The position numbers and the translations under genes are program-made. Below, piece after piece: positions 44,266 through 56,890 of a DNA stretch of 64,000 nt (positions are counted from its first letter, which is position 1; each line of letters starts with the position of its first letter). Location of the stretch: contig JAAEAF010000633.1 in NCBI GenBank assembly GCA_011037195.1, positions 174,125 to 238,124 on the forward strand. The letters run 5' to 3'. Source of the DNA: Triatoma infestans. Taxonomy: Eukaryota > Arthropoda > Insecta > Hemiptera > Reduviidae. Under the pieces are notes generated by a model, which saw only the letters and a program-made list of their open reading frames with translations, was not told the origin of the DNA and made no database searches.

Positions 44266-47200
44266 TCAGCAGTTGGAAATGAAATATGATTAAAATATAG
44301 AGAGGTTAATGCAGCCCGTCTTAATGTAAAAGTTGTTTATAAGCATTTGGTTTCATTTAAACTCAGGTTTCCAGTGAGTTTAAAAAATTGATGTTATGTA
44401 TCAGTTCATACTATACAATCGTGCAAACTCTATAAATATATATAAAACCCACGCATACCACATACCGCATACAAAAATTACATGTATATACATTATATAT
44501 AAAAATAAACGTCAAAATTAAAGACATTTGCATAATTAATAAATAATAGATTGGAAACAGAATAAGGAAACCAATTACAACGCAATTTTATGGATGGAAA
44601 TTTGGAAATCATTAAATTAATGATTAGTGAATAATTTTTGTGATTCGAGTGGCCAATATTGCCCTGCTAGTGTGATAATTAATATTTTAGTATTTTTATG
44701 GGGTGGGCAGAGGAAATGTTAATGAGAGAAAAAGTGACTTGACATTGTATATTAATTGCACTTAAGTACCCAAACAGTAGGGTATACTGAACTGGCAGAG
44801 TGATGTGTTTATGACTTCTTGATGTAGGATTGAGTGATGTACTTTAAATGAGCGCCTTCTTATATCTTCCTGTACCTTAGATTGGTAGATCACATTTTTG
44901 CTACGGTTAGAATCTTGACCGTTTGTGGTGGATTAATATGTCACACCTCATGTAATATATGGATTTGAAGCAGCTTGTGGGGGTAGTGTCAGGCGGTCTA
45001 TTGTAACATGATAATATGGTGGTGAATATAAAACTCTCGAACGAGGAACCTCTAGTTCCATAATCAGTCCATAATTATAAAGCAAGTGCGCCAAAGTCAC
45101 TAGACTTTAGTCGGATCACATGGCATGGTGTGAGAATGGAGTGTTTAAATCTTGGAATTGGCTGGGCATCTATGGAAAAAACGTGATAGATAATAACGAG
45201 ATTTCCCTAGGTATTGGATGAAGGGGATTTTCAGATTGTTAGATATGATAGTATCGTGACATATTGGATCCACAAGAAGAAGCGTTTAATGTTTTTGTTA
45301 AGATTTTTTATAAGAATTGGATTTGCTGAAAATTGATACGCAATTACAAACCTGAAAGCCCATATTTAGCTAATGACTTTTTAAAGCAAATGAACCTTGC
45401 CTTGAAGTGGAAGTGATTTCAAGGTATATAGATTCCAGATAAGACTTTTGGCAAGAAATAGCCAACTTTGTGATTAGGGTTTGTTTGGATTTTTATGGTG
45501 AAGTGTGATTTTTTTGTACACTTGCTTTTGTTAACAGTTATATTTAATCTCCCAGTTTTTATTCTGCTGAAGTAGATAGAGCACTATCTGTTGTAGAGTG
45601 GGATTGTAGTTTTTGACGGACGAAATTTTGTTTTTTTTTTTCTTAAAAAAAACAAAACAAGATGTGGTCTCTAATGTTCCTACTCTCAAAAGTTAATATT
45701 AAAGATAATTAATAAAAATAAATAACTCTTAATTAATTAAGAAAGTTTTGATTTTTCTTCTTTTTTTTTAAATAAAGAAAAACCAACTTTAAAATGCAGT
45801 TAATAGTGGAGACTAGAGTTGTTGATGTTGGTCAAGACAAGATAATAAGTTCCCAATTAAGACATTACGTGTTAATTAACGTGACCAAGCTGGTAGTTTG
45901 AGTGAGTGAGTTAGAGAGATATACAGAACACAGACTACAACAGACAGAACGACCCCTACTGAATTATAAAAGTATATAATAGATTATGTTAAACCTACAT
46001 AATAGATATTTTTTTTGTTTTGTTTTATCTAATTAAAAAAAGAAAAGGAATAAATGATGCCTATGCGTGTGTATGTATGTTTGTGTGTGTATATGTATGT
46101 ATATATGTGATTCTCTATCCATGTTGGTAAGGATGTGAGGTACCCAACATCTAGATAAGTAGAAACTCCCTAGAACTGATGAATTAGTGACTAAAACTCT
46201 GGGAGTTCACTGACTCGCCCACTTGACTGGATTTTATAAAAACAGTAGATGGTATGAGAGAGAGAGAGAGAGAGTATTCTTTTTAATTGTAGCATTTCTC
46301 ACTTCTCATTGTTTTATAATTGTTCATTATTATTATAATTATTTTTAAGTTTCACCTTTATTACGTTATGGTTAAACACAAGTTATATACTAGTAGTTAG
46401 TAGCTAGAATACATATCCTCTTCAGAATCTTCGCAACTGTGCCAATATCTTCACAGCAACATCTGCATTTTTTTCTCTCATTTTTCACATAACACATAAG
46501 CCTGCTTTGTGGGTATACAGTATACCCGCATGGATAAATTTAGCTTACCAACGTACACCTTCATTTACTTACTCTTGCATAATACTAAACTTTTACACAC
46601 GACCAATGAAACGAAAAAAAAAAAACTGCCACCTAAGGAAGCCACAGCTGCCTGATCGCATTATAATTGCCTTTTAAATACTCCCTCTTTATATCCAAAC
46701 ATCCGCCCGAACAACTTAAATTATTGCTATATTTATTTCTCTACAATTATCAAAGGTTGTTGATTTTGAAGATGTAAAACTTCCCAATGAAATTCTCTCT
46801 TTTTACTAAATAGGCTGAAATAAACTCCACAGAGTATTTCCACTTCGTATCCTGTCAAATTATTTTGAATTGTTTCCGCCTGATTGAAGTTCTCATAGAC
46901 TGAAATTTTTTCACTCTCTCTGTTAAAAATAATCAAAAATTACAAATAATTTTGAAAAGTTTAATGTTTGACAAATTTCACTATGTATATATTTTTTTTA
47001 TACATCGCTTTTTTCTCTTTATTTTTCACCTCACTTAATAAGAAAATAAGACCTATTAATTCAGCTCCTTCCAGGCTTAACATCCACATTTTTGGGATTA
47101 AAAAAAAAAAAAAAATACTTTCAGGATTTAATTGTTGTATCCAGGCAGTACTGGAGTAAGGGTTTTATTTTACTTGGTGGTGACATTGCTAAAGTAATTC

Positions 47201-48143
47201 ATTTAATATTAATAAAGATTTCGTTTTGTTTTTTTTGCGTTTTTCAGGGCAGATAAGTGCAAGTTCGGTTTTGGACTAATTATATTTACTTCATTCAGCA
47301 CTCATCTTCTTCAAATTTGTAATACTAAAAATTGCTTTTTCAAAACAAAAACATATTCCAAATAATCCTATAATTTTGTATCAAGGAATTTATATTTCTA
47401 TAAAATCTATTTGTATGATTTCCGCAGAAATATCAAAAATTGGCTTACATCGAATACGCAAAAATCTACTCGTTTTACTGGCCAGCGATGTCCAATTTCT
47501 TATTGTCAATATTTTTTTATTAATCTTTATAGAATTTTACTGTAAGATATTTGTTGAACTCTTTTAGAATAGCATACTGCCTGCCAGAAGGACTTCCTCA
47601 CAGCGTTCTTCCCACCCAAACAACCTGTGATAATAACTCTATTAAAGACATTGTTTTACATTGAAACATTGACTCATTTAGTCTTTTATAGAACTCTTGG
47701 TGACGTAATGGATACTTTTATGTTATCAAATCAGAATTTCCAGAAAATTTCTCTTTCAAATTGCAGTGAGATATTGTCAACATTTGCAAACAAAACTCCA
47801 ATGTTCATGTTATTTACCGGATCCGCATGAATTACGAACATATTTCTAAATTTTTAGACCTTTAATACCTGAATTAGTAATCAAATTGTAAAGTAGAAAA
47901 ATATTGACACTAGGCTTCACCCTGTATAAATTCAAGAAAATTACATCCTCTTAAATTGCCGGGCAGATCAAATTATTACTCTATTTTTCTCCTTCATCAA
48001 ATTCCGGTCAGTTTTCAAAAATATGTTAAAAATAAATTCTTCTCCAAGTGTACTTCTTTCATGGTTTTACTTGTAGACTTTGAAACATTATTTGTAAACT
48101 AAGTAAGTATTTAGTAACATGGAAACCGAAAAATTAAATTATA
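44266..48143. other. A+T-rich non-coding stretch
   Basis: No coding exon recognised. A possible degenerate tRNA-like head on the minus strand lies near 45,060-45,110, with 'ctagtgactttggcgcactt' as the A-box region and no clear B-box. A (GA)n run is at 46,257-46,275 and a poly(A) at 47,101-47,115. Confidence 0.35.
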
Positions 48144-48340
48144 GGGGTTCGAGTCCAGCTGTGCAGCCCTTAGATTTTTTTCTTCCTGGGAGCTTCCACA
48201 GCTTACTGTCCGGTGATGGACAGTGTGGTCTGTAACGAGAAAACACCGTCCGGAGGCCGGCAGTGCACTGAAAGGCTCCGGGCGACAATGACCATAGATG
48301 TTGACGCGCCTTAAATTAAAAATAAATAAATAAATAAAAT
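48144..48340 (+). mobile_element. SINE-A, head-truncated copy with (AAAT)n tail
   Basis: Starts within the tRNA-like head at the B-box (GGGGTTCGAGTCCAGCTG) and continues through the complete body: 'cttagattttttt', 'cttcctgggagc', 'gatggacagtgtgg', 'gtaacgaga', 'gtccggaggc', 'gatgttgacgcgccttaa'. It ends in an (AAAT)n tail at 48,318-48,340. The A-box is missing, so it cannot be transcribed from its own promoter. Confidence 0.75.
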
Positions 48341-50064
48341 TGTAATCTGGAAAGCATTTATGTATGCGTGTGAAATATATTTATCTATACAGTGTATCTC
48401 ACAAATAAAATAAAAAATCTTAAGAAGATCAAACTTGATCTTCTATACGCTGCGGCTTAAAAGTGTCAGTCGGTATTCTAGATAAGTAGAAATTTATTTA
48501 AGCAGGAAGCGCCACTTTATATTTAAAGTTGATCAGTTCGTGTAACTATTTCCTACATGTTCTTTTTTTATAAATTATAATATTATAACAACGATAGTGT
48601 AATCATTATTTTATCAGCGCACACCCACCTCTTTATATTTTCTGGAACAAAGTACTCTTGTTACAAAAAAATCTCAATCACTCCCACTTTCTAATGTGTT
48701 TCTGTTTATTTACTTATTGGTCCTTCCCTCTACTTGCATGATGTCCGTTGTAGTTAGTGGTATTGCTCCGACTTGGGCAAAGTTTGGAGGGGAGATATTG
48801 GTGCTGACAGAGAGCGGAATGTATGCCCCAATTTCCTGTAGAAGTGTCGGCCAGTTCCGCCTTCCGGTCTGTTTACTATCATTTCTACCGGTTCTCACCA
48901 AACTCTTCTACCTCTACTGCTAGGGCCATATTCCTCATGCTATCTCTTTTCTCATTTCTAAAATGCTACTTGGTTGAAAAACAAAAATCGGCTATCGTTA
49001 TCAATATATCGATGCTTTATAGTTTGCATTAGTTTTCTTAATTGAAAACTTCGATCGTTAATTATTCTTGATAGTAATATTTTGCCAATTTGTAATTGCC
49101 AGATTATTTATGCTTATGTTTAATTAAATATTCAAATTATTTTTTCTATCAATTCGTTTTTACATCCAATTTTTCTTTAATGAGTTTCAAGCTCTTTGAT
49201 GGATAAAAAACATGTTACACAAGTTATTATTATTACGTTTCTTGCTTGTAATTGTAATATAATCTCTCTGATCGATTTGTCAGAATTTGTTGTACAGATA
49301 TAGAACAAAAAATCTGCGGAATTGGAGACTTTTTGTCCACACTTTTACTAAATAGAGTGTTTTAAAGGTAAGTTCCTAACAAATTTTTACAGCTATTTGA
49401 TGTGGTATTATTTATTTTACCACAAAAAATGAACAAGAATAAAAAGTTGCTCTTAAAAGGTTTCTGTGATGTTTAGGATTTTAATCATTAAACTAGTATA
49501 CTTGAGCTAAATTTATTATCTAGGTTGAATAGTTTTGCTTTTCTTATTCTTTAGGTTTTAAACGTACCTATATTAAAAATAATTAATTATTTTCTACGTT
49601 GAAATACGTAATATGAATCGAATCTTAACTATAAGTAAGACTTAAATATCAAACTTTGTTAGTAGCTAATAGTGAATCCTTTATTTTTAATAATTTATGT
49701 TTTTGTAATTTATGATTGAATTACTGCTTGGGGCATATCTTAAAAATGTGACTAATAATTGAAAATGATAGCGATAATACAAAAATTGGTTTTAAGTACT
49801 CCTTTCTTAAATGGAGGATCATAATAGGATTGATAAACTTATTCAGAAGTGTAGAAAGGTATTAAGTTATAAAGAATATTGGAATAGGCCTTACCTTCGA
49901 TTCACTACCTTTAAAAAGTAAGTGAATGGATAGTTAAGGCTTACCGGCCGCGATTATTGTCGGACAGGCCGCGGATCCTCTAGTCAGTAATAAAACAAAA
50001 CATTTAACACTCTGGGTTTCACAGCAATTCAAAATTGTAAATAAACTGAAATTTTTATACAAAA
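48341..50064. other. Non-coding stretch
   Basis: A GC-balanced patch at 48,715-48,925 has overlapping open frames on both strands but no recognisable domain. The rest is A+T-rich. Confidence 0.35.
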
Positions 50065-51015
50065 AAAAAATAAATAAAAAATCTGGTGTGACATAATTAC
50101 CCACGACTTTCTCTTACTGCAGTAAGAAACTGCAATATTCTTAATGGACTTAATTTTTTTCAGATTTGGAATATTTAGTATGGTCCTAGCCATAATACAG
50201 ATGGTGTTGGCGGATACTTGGTTGTTCTCTGCATGTAGCAGATATTCAAATGTAAATTGCATTCTAAGAGTCAGCGCCTTGCCTGATCCTCATTATTTGA
50301 AATCTAATGTAATAGATTATTCAGCAGCGAATAAAACAATTTTCCAAATCAAAAAAATATTTCCAAAAAGGTGGTAGGCTTCCTGTTTATGTGCGCTTCT
50401 TGTTTAAAGAAATTTGTTTCCCAAGAACCTTCCAAAAACCAACTTTTCTGGTAAAATATTTCAATTAAATGTGATTAGGCATTTTATGTGTTTAGTTAGT
50501 ATGCAAAATTTAGAGAAAATCTTTTCAAGAATAGCGCAAGAAACTTTCTTGGACTAAAGTTCCACTTCCAGACTTTCGTTTCTTTGTTTACATAAATTCT
50601 ATATCAAGTTTGTGCTACTTGTGATATTTTATTTTTGAAATATTTTGCGTGCGCAACAAAACATACACATACACACTCACACTCATTCACATTTGCTAAA
50701 AAAAAAATTTTTTCATATTAAGGAAGGGATTAGCTCAGTGGTTAGCGCGTTGGACTCCCATGTGGAGGTCCCTGGTTCGAGTCCAGCAGTGCTGCCCTTA
50801 GATTTTTTCTTCCTAGAGAGCCTCTGCAGCTCAATGTCCGATGATGGACAGTGTTGTTTCTAACGAGGTCAGCAGGGCACTGAGACGTATCCTGGCGCCA
50901 ATGACACCAATAGATGACGAATCTTAAAAAATTCCATATTCAGTTGAACTCACAACGTGTATTAACGTCGAAAACTTAATTTTCAAAATTTGACACAATC
51001 TCACGCAATAATATT
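50065..51015 (+). repeat. DR-1 dispersed repeat copy, interrupted by a SINE
   Basis: Begins 'aaatctggtgtgacataa' and 'gactttctcttactgcagta', with core sequence through 50,620, a CA-rich block near 50,660-50,690, then the SINE-A insertion (50,721-50,932), and resumes 'cagttgaactcacaacgtg', 'aacttaattttcaaaatttg', 'acacaatctcacgcaata'. Confidence 0.65.
50721..50932 (+). mobile_element. SINE-A, full-length tRNA-derived copy
   Basis: Starts AGGAAGGGATTAGCTCAGTG, then GTTAGCGCGTTGGACTCCCA (A-box and anticodon arm), TGTGGAGGTCCCTGGTTCGA and GTCC (B-box), giving a tRNA-like head of about 70 nt whose loop reads CTCCCAT (glycine-CCC-like). The body follows with 'gatggacagtgttg', 'taacgaggtcagcagggcac' and 'agatgacgaatctta', then a short A-run. 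Possible short target duplication: 'tttcatatt' at 50,711 and 'ttccatatt' at 50,932. Both RNA polymerase III boxes look intact. Confidence 0.8.
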
Positions 51016-51289
51016 AAAAAAAACATTTCTCTTTTGAGTTTGAAAATAAAATTAAATATAGGTATATATAATAAATAAAAAAAAGAGGAAATAATTTGAA
51101 GCTAGTTTTAACTCACAACTAAGTTGAAAATATGTTAATCAGTTAACAGGAAAATTAATGGCCTGAAAAGTAGTGTTTTAAGGTATCCTATTAACTACTG
51201 CTTCCTCGATCTAACCTTCTACTGTGTTTCTCCATTCTACCATTGTTCTTTAGTTTCATTAATTAAAAACTTATTTTTCATTCCAACTG

Positions 51290-51400
51290 GACTTTTTTTA
51301 TTTTACTAGTATAAAGTAGGAAATATTACGATCGTGTTAATAAAAATTTGATCTCACTCTCAGGTACGTACATTGAGTAGTATATATATTTTTTTTTTGG
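51290..51400 (-). repeat. DR-1 right-end fragment
   Basis: 'ttttactagtataaagtagg' followed by 'aaatattacgatcgtg' and 'aaaaatttgatctca' corresponds to the terminal palindrome and adjoining end of DR-1 on the minus strand. Confidence 0.45.
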
Positions 51401-52284
51401 ATTTTCTATCATTGTAATTCGGACTTTGTGTTACATTTATTCTTCTTAGTAAGTTTATGTTTTTGGGTTTCTTAGAACAGCTTTGATAAATAAGCTCTTC
51501 TCCAAAGAGCCAATTAAAGGTTTTGAAAAAATATAGCCTATAACTTATGTTGTTTTCACATTTTAAATGACATCATCTGGTCGAGTAAACTAACTACTCA
51601 TTTAAAGTTTTTGTAATGTGCCTTTTAAGTAGAACTCTTAAATCAGGGTCTGATGAGTCCTCACTTATTTCTACTAGTCTGCTTTCAAGAGTCATATCGC
51701 CTTGGTCTAATTACCATACGTGGTTGCTGGATTACTAAATCATTGTCGCTTGCATTTCTCCCGCAGAATCAGATATTTTTTTTTTAATTTGTTTTAAAAC
51801 AAATCTGATATTAAAACACACACACACACACACACACACACATACTTCAATTAATACAGTTATAATTGACCAATTTCATTCAAACTTGTAAGTTTTACTA
51901 AATGTTTAATTGCTTTTAATACACATCATACAATGTATGGAGGGCATAGCTTTTCTTAAATTTAGTATTATAATGGAGTTGATGAGGAGAGAAATTAGGT
52001 TGATATAATTAGATGAGATACGAAGACCTGTTATAATATAGCTATAAGTTTACACTAACTGCACTGGACTTGTAATGATTTTATAGAATAAAAGGTGAGA
52101 GTAGAGATATGACACGATGCGATGTATGGTTGAATCTGATTGATAGATATAGATAGATCTCACTGGCTTATATACAGGTTCTCCCACTCTAGCCTGCTTT
52201 AGTCAGAGAGTACCAGAGAGGGTCTGTCTTCTCTCTCTCAATTCTCTCTCTTGCCATTACGGTATCATTGTATTGCAGATCCTT
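51401..52284. other. A+T-rich non-coding stretch with (CA)n
   Basis: Holds the (CA)n at 51,816-51,842. Nothing else was recognised. Confidence 0.4.
51816..51842. repeat. (CA)n microsatellite
   Basis: Uninterrupted run of about 13 CA units. Confidence 0.9.
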
Positions 52285-52386
52285 GATGAATCCCAAAAAT
52301 TGAAAATATGGGTGGATCCGCTGTATAACAATGCTGGATAACATCTCGTATTTTTTATCCGTCGTAGTATGCATATTGATTTTGTA

Positions 52387-52419
52387 CCTGACCGGTTACT
52401 GATTTTCATCCATCGCCAG
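52387..52419 (-). ncRNA. Hammerhead-ribozyme-like motif, left arm (decayed)
   Basis: The minus strand has CTGGCGA (A6 replaced by G), T, GGAT / GAAA / ATCA, GTAA in place of GAAA, then CCGGTC with the intact self-complementary ACCGGT. Comparing both arms gives a clean ancestral core. Confidence 0.35.
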
Positions 52420-52581
52420 AGCAAATTCTCGAAGTTCGTGTTGGAGAGTTCACTTCAACTAATGTTTCTGTTGCATTCACGCTTGTTGGTTTTCACTAGT
52501 TGATTGGAAAACCAACAAGTGTGAGTGTAACAGAAACATTACGTTGAAGTGAACTCTCTACACGAACTTGGTATATTTGCT

Positions 52582-52613
52582 CTGACGATGGATGAAAATC
52601 CGAAATGGTCAGG
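52582..52613 (+). ncRNA. Hammerhead-ribozyme-like motif, right arm
   Basis: CTGACGA (52,582-52,588), one extra T, stem II GGAT / GAAA loop / ATCC (52,590-52,601, perfect), GAAA (52,602-52,605), TGG, TC. Stem III is damaged in this arm (TGG, where the other arm has CCGG). Stem I is only about 2 bp. Confidence 0.4.
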
Positions 52614-52652
52614 AACAATAGATATGCATATTGCGACGGATAAAATACCAGA

Positions 52653-53108
52653 TGAATCACAAAAATATTTGAAATCTAGGGTCATAGTTTTTCCCAGCAG
52701 TCCCTGCAAAATCAATTTTCCCGGGAAAAATGTTTCTTAAAACTCTTAGGAATATATATATAGTACTTTGTTGCTTAATGTCAGTTTAGATCGTCTACCA
52801 AGTAGTCTTGCAAGCAAGTACTAACGTTATTCGAGTTCTTGTCGTTTAAATCGTGTATGTGGTTTCCAGGTTAGTCGTTTTATCAATATAGAGCCCAAGG
52901 GTCGTACTATGTTAGTGCGTGGCAGTATAGGCTGATTTAAAAAAACTGTAGGACAAATGACCCGTCTGAGAGTGAAGATTATGACATTTCTGGACATTCA
53001 CTTTCGTTTTCCACCAATGAAAACATCTTTCAGTAGAATTTTCGTATTGTTATAAGACGCGAATTGATTGAATTGGGTCAGAATGAGGCGAGAGGTTAGC
53101 TATGTTAT
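52653..53108. other. Non-coding spacer
   Basis: Between the foldback and the full-length LINE. Nothing was recognised. Confidence 0.4.
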
Positions 53109-53120
53109 CTGCATATGTTA
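53109..53120 (+). repeat. Target-site duplication, 3' side of full-length LINE
   Basis: CTGCATATGTTA, repeated exactly at 58,947-58,958. Confidence 0.85.
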
Positions 53121-53134
53121 TTATTATTATTATT
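53118..53134 (-). repeat. (TAA)n tail of full-length LINE
   Basis: TTA units on the plus strand directly before CGCGAAA, giving a TAA/AAT tail on the element strand. Confidence 0.85.
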
Positions 53135-53219
53135 CGCGAAAGGGGAGGGCAAAACCCTACGCTATCCAAAGCCCCCCAGGGCCCATATAGCTACCCCTAA
53201 AGAATAACAACCACTGGGA

Positions 53220-56200
53220 CTAGAATACAAATCCAGGCCCAGGTTTCAACCATCTAAGTTTCACAACAGACCGAACAAATCGGACCAAAACCTTAAAAGG
53301 ACACAGCTTAAGATCCTCTACCGACATCCTATTCCGGCCGAAGTTCCTAAACCTAATCTCCTCACAACCCAAACAATTCGTCATCAGATGCATGGGTGTT
53401 TCTTCCTCAGTTTCACAAACTCTACAAAAGGGGTCAGGCACAAGTCCCATTATATAGAGATGCCTCCTTAAACCACAATGCCCAGTGAGGAATCCAACCA
53501 GATACCTGAGGGAGGTCCGTGAAAGACATCGGACCCCACTACTCAAAGCTCCGTCCGGGCCCCCAATGAGCATTTTAGACTGCCGACAACCCACTGCACT
53601 CATCCATAAGGATGAGTGCTGTGAGGTCATCCACGTCTGAAAGCCCGACAAACATGTGTCAGAAGACACACCAACAGCAGGCTCTGGACCAATGAAAGGG
53701 AGAGAGGCACCTAATTTGGCAAACCTATCCACCTCCTCATTCCCAAAAATTCCCATATGACCTGGAACCCAGACCAGAAGCACATCCTTTAATAAAGAAA
53801 GATCTTCCAGTCTTCTAGAACATTCCAACACCAATCTGGAAGTGAAGACACATGAATTAAGCGCCTTCAACGCAGCCTGGCTATCCGAGCAGATACAAAC
53901 ACCTTTTAAATTAGTGTTACGCACCCTCTCATCCAAAATACAGCAAAGAATTGCATAAACCTCAGCCTGGAAAACGGTGGCCCACTCACCAAGAGGCGCT
54001 ACCAAATGATCTCCCGTCTCAAAATAGACGGCAGCCCCAGACCTACCATCCATCCTGGAACCGTCCGTGTAGCATCGGAGATAATTCTCAGGAATCACAC
54101 CAGACGGACCCAGGGTTAACCAATCTTCCCTAGAAGGCAACCTAACCCTGTAGGAATGACCAAAGACAAAAGTTTCAAATTCCTATCAGAAGGGAAACCT
54201 GTAATGGGAATCCTTAAAAGCATCTCACGATAAATGGTAGAATGACCATATCGCTTACCCTGCCAAAAACCTGCCTGTTTAATTCTATAACAGGCTTTCA
54301 TTGCCTGGTTTTTCACCTCCACAAAGAGAGGTGGAATCCCTAACAAAGTCTCCATAGATGCGGTCGGTGTAGTCCGAAACGCTCCAGTCACCGCCAGACA
54401 AGCTAAGCGTTGGACTTCTTCCAACAGCTGCCTAGCGGATCGTGTTTCAATGCGACGCCACCACACCAAAGCCGCATATACCAATCTAGGTTTAATGACC
54501 ATGCAATAAATCCAGAACATCATCTTGGGAGTGATTCCCCAATTCTTACCAACAACTCTTCGACATTGCCAAAAGGAGATTATCGCCTTTTGATGTTGTG
54601 TCTTAACATGCTCCGACCAGTTCAATTTACTGTCGAGAACTACCCCAAGGAACTTCACTGATTTGCTAACCTGTATGGAAGTACCTAACAACCTAGGAGG
54701 TGTAAAACCTACTATCTTCCTTCTATGAGTGAATAGAATTGCCTGGGTCTTCATAGGATTAATAGAAAGACCCTTATCCTGTGCCCAACAATATACCATA
54801 TTAAGGGCGCTTTGCATTAGGTCCGAAATAGTGGACAAACAGCGCCCTAACAATAAAATGACACCATCATCGGCATATGCTTGCACATAAAATCCCGATG
54901 AGTTCAGCCTAACCAAAAGGTCATCCATGACGACGCACCACAACTTTGGTGAGAGACAACCCCCTTGAGGGCACCCTCTCCCCGCTTTTACTATCACGGT
55001 GCGCCCGCCAAGGGATGCCTGTATAACCCTACTCCTAAGATAGACACCTATCCAATTGATTAAGACGGGATGTATACCTTTTCGAACCAAGGCATCTTCG
55101 AGAGCATCAAACGATACTCTGTCAAATGCCCCCTCAACATCAAAGAAACACCCTAGGGCATATTCTTTTATTTCCAAAGCAGATTCTATCCTTCCGACGA
55201 GACAATGTAATGCAGTCTCTGTCGACTTACCCACAATATAAGCATGTTGGTTAGGATGGAGTGGATGATCCCTTAATGGGCCATCAGTAATATACCTATC
55301 CACCAACCTTTCCAAAGTTTTCAAGAAGAAAGACATAAGACTAATGGGTCTAAATGCCTTGGGGTCAGAGTAGTCATTTCTTCCCGGCTTGGGAATAAAG
55401 ACTACTCTTACTTCTCTCCATAATGTTGGTACATAACCAAACATCAAACATCCTTTAAACAATCTTAACAATACCTTCGTCAGCACGTCCCCACCCTTTT
55501 GCAACAGACAAGGATAAATCCCGTCCGGTCCAGGTGACTTGAAAGGTGAGAAACTTTGTACTGCCCACCTGACTCTATCCTGTGTAACTACCCCATCTAA
55601 GGTGGATACATCTTCAAGGTTCCATCTCCTTCCACACACCAAAGACGAAGCAGCATTCAAACCAATATTATCCGGGAAGTGAGTATCAAGCAAAAGCTGC
55701 AGTGTCTCCCCTTCCCCCCCTGTAAAGGAACCATCAGGGTATCGTAGGGTACCTAACTGACTGTCCCTATCCTTACTAAGAATCCGTACCAATCTAGATG
55801 ATTCCTGGAACGAATTTATATCCTCACAGAAGGATCTCCAGGAATTCCTCTTGGCTCTCCTCAGAGCATATTTATATGCTCTTTTAATACTGTTATAACT
55901 ATCCCATGATTCCGAAGAATCAGCAAGGACAGCCTTCCTGTATGAGCCCCTTACCTGTCTCCTTAGTTTTTCCAACGAAGAGGACCACCAGGGGTTCTTA
56001 CTACCCTTAACCACCTTGGGAGGACAAGACTCCTCGAATGAGGATCTAATGTGTTCATGAAGAATACCAGCCTCCCTTTCCAATTCCTCTATACCATCAG
56101 GGGCTTCTGATTGGATAGTCAGTTTATCTTCAATAATTCTAGAATATAAACCCCAATCCGCCCTCCTAGGATTCCTATAACTAGCCAGGGTAATTGGATC

Positions 56201-56890
56201 AATCCCCAGACTAAACCTAATCATCCTGTGATCGGAGATGGAAGCCTCAGGACTCACCCTCCAATCTTTAATCAGACCACTAAAATTCCTAGAAGCAAGG
56301 GAAATATCAATAACCTGTCTTCTAATCCTAGTAACAAAAGTGGGTTCAGTACCCCTATTCAGGACCTCTAATCGCGTGCCCACCAGGAAATCCATGAGAG
56401 CGCGACCCCTACCATTGGTGTCGCTGCTACCCCAGACGACATGATGCGCATTCGCGTCACACCCTATTATAATAGGTATGTCATTGGTCTCCGAATACTG
56501 AACCAAACCCATGAACTCCTGAGGAGGAGGAGAGGGGCCATCATAGGGGAAGTAAGCCGAAGCCACAACTACGTCGCGACGACGCCCACCAACCCCCAGA
56601 CCAACCCTCACCGCCACCAAGTCCCGACAGCAGAACTGTCGAAGCAGGACAGCGTCGACACCCCGACTGGCAAAAATACATGCCCTAGGAATGTTCCCGC
56701 CATCCGCCACGAACAGTCTGCCATCAACCACACTCAGTCCTCGAACCAAACCTTTAAAGGCATAAGGTTCTTGTATTAGAATAAAATATGTATGCAACTT
56801 AGCAATACAGCGGCATAAGTTAGCCGTTGCATCTTTGCTATGCTGCAAGTTAATTTGTATCATCTCTACCCTGTCAACCGCCATAATCAC
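53220..56890 (-). pseudogene. LINE ORF2: APE endonuclease, RT, RNase H, CCHC (one frameshift)
   Basis: Starts at the ATG at 56,890. Endonuclease about residues 10-227: IQEP with E41, GCDANAHH with D145, SDH at 219-221. RT about 450-755: FKSPGPDGIYP (450-460), FFDVEGAFD (first catalytic D584), RGCPQGGCLSP (638-648), YADD (672-675) and a thumb with FLGVVLDSKLNW. After residue 906 a one-base deletion in a T-run (plus strand 54,173-54,175) shifts the frame, giving a false end at residue 924. The rest continues in the other frame to the stop at 53,220 with an intact RNase H (D, E, D, D present) and C-x2-C-x8-H-x4-C finger. Compared with the truncated copy at 43 kb, exactly one base is missing. The unbroken frame would be 1,223 codons long. 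The protein would nick target DNA, reverse-transcribe the element RNA and remove RNA from hybrids. Confidence 0.93.

Larger units (their letters stand above)
52345..52652. mobile_element. Foldback element with hammerhead-like cores
   Basis: Two imperfect inverted arms, about 52,345-52,494 and 52,507-52,652, separated by a 12-nt loop. Matching parts include 'cttgttggttttc' with 'gaaaaccaacaag', 'gagagttcacttcaac' with 'gttgaagtgaactctc', 'gattttcatccatcg' with 'cgatggatgaaaatc', and 'ttttatccgtcg' with 'cgacggataaaa'. Each arm has one hammerhead-like core. No protein is encoded. Its sequence is unrelated to the 27.4-kb foldback apart from the core layout. Arms differ at many positions, so it is older. 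Confidence 0.65.

Noticed and set aside
49945..49985. Cloning-vector polylinker (NotI/SacII/BamHI-like sites)
   Set aside because: The match to a polylinker is short, is followed at once by A+T-rich genomic sequence, and has no vector backbone on either side.
54116..54200. Programmed ribosomal frameshift in LINE ORF2
   Set aside because: The paralogue at 43 kb has one more base and reads straight through, so a deletion is the simpler reading. No slippery heptamer with a downstream structure is evident.
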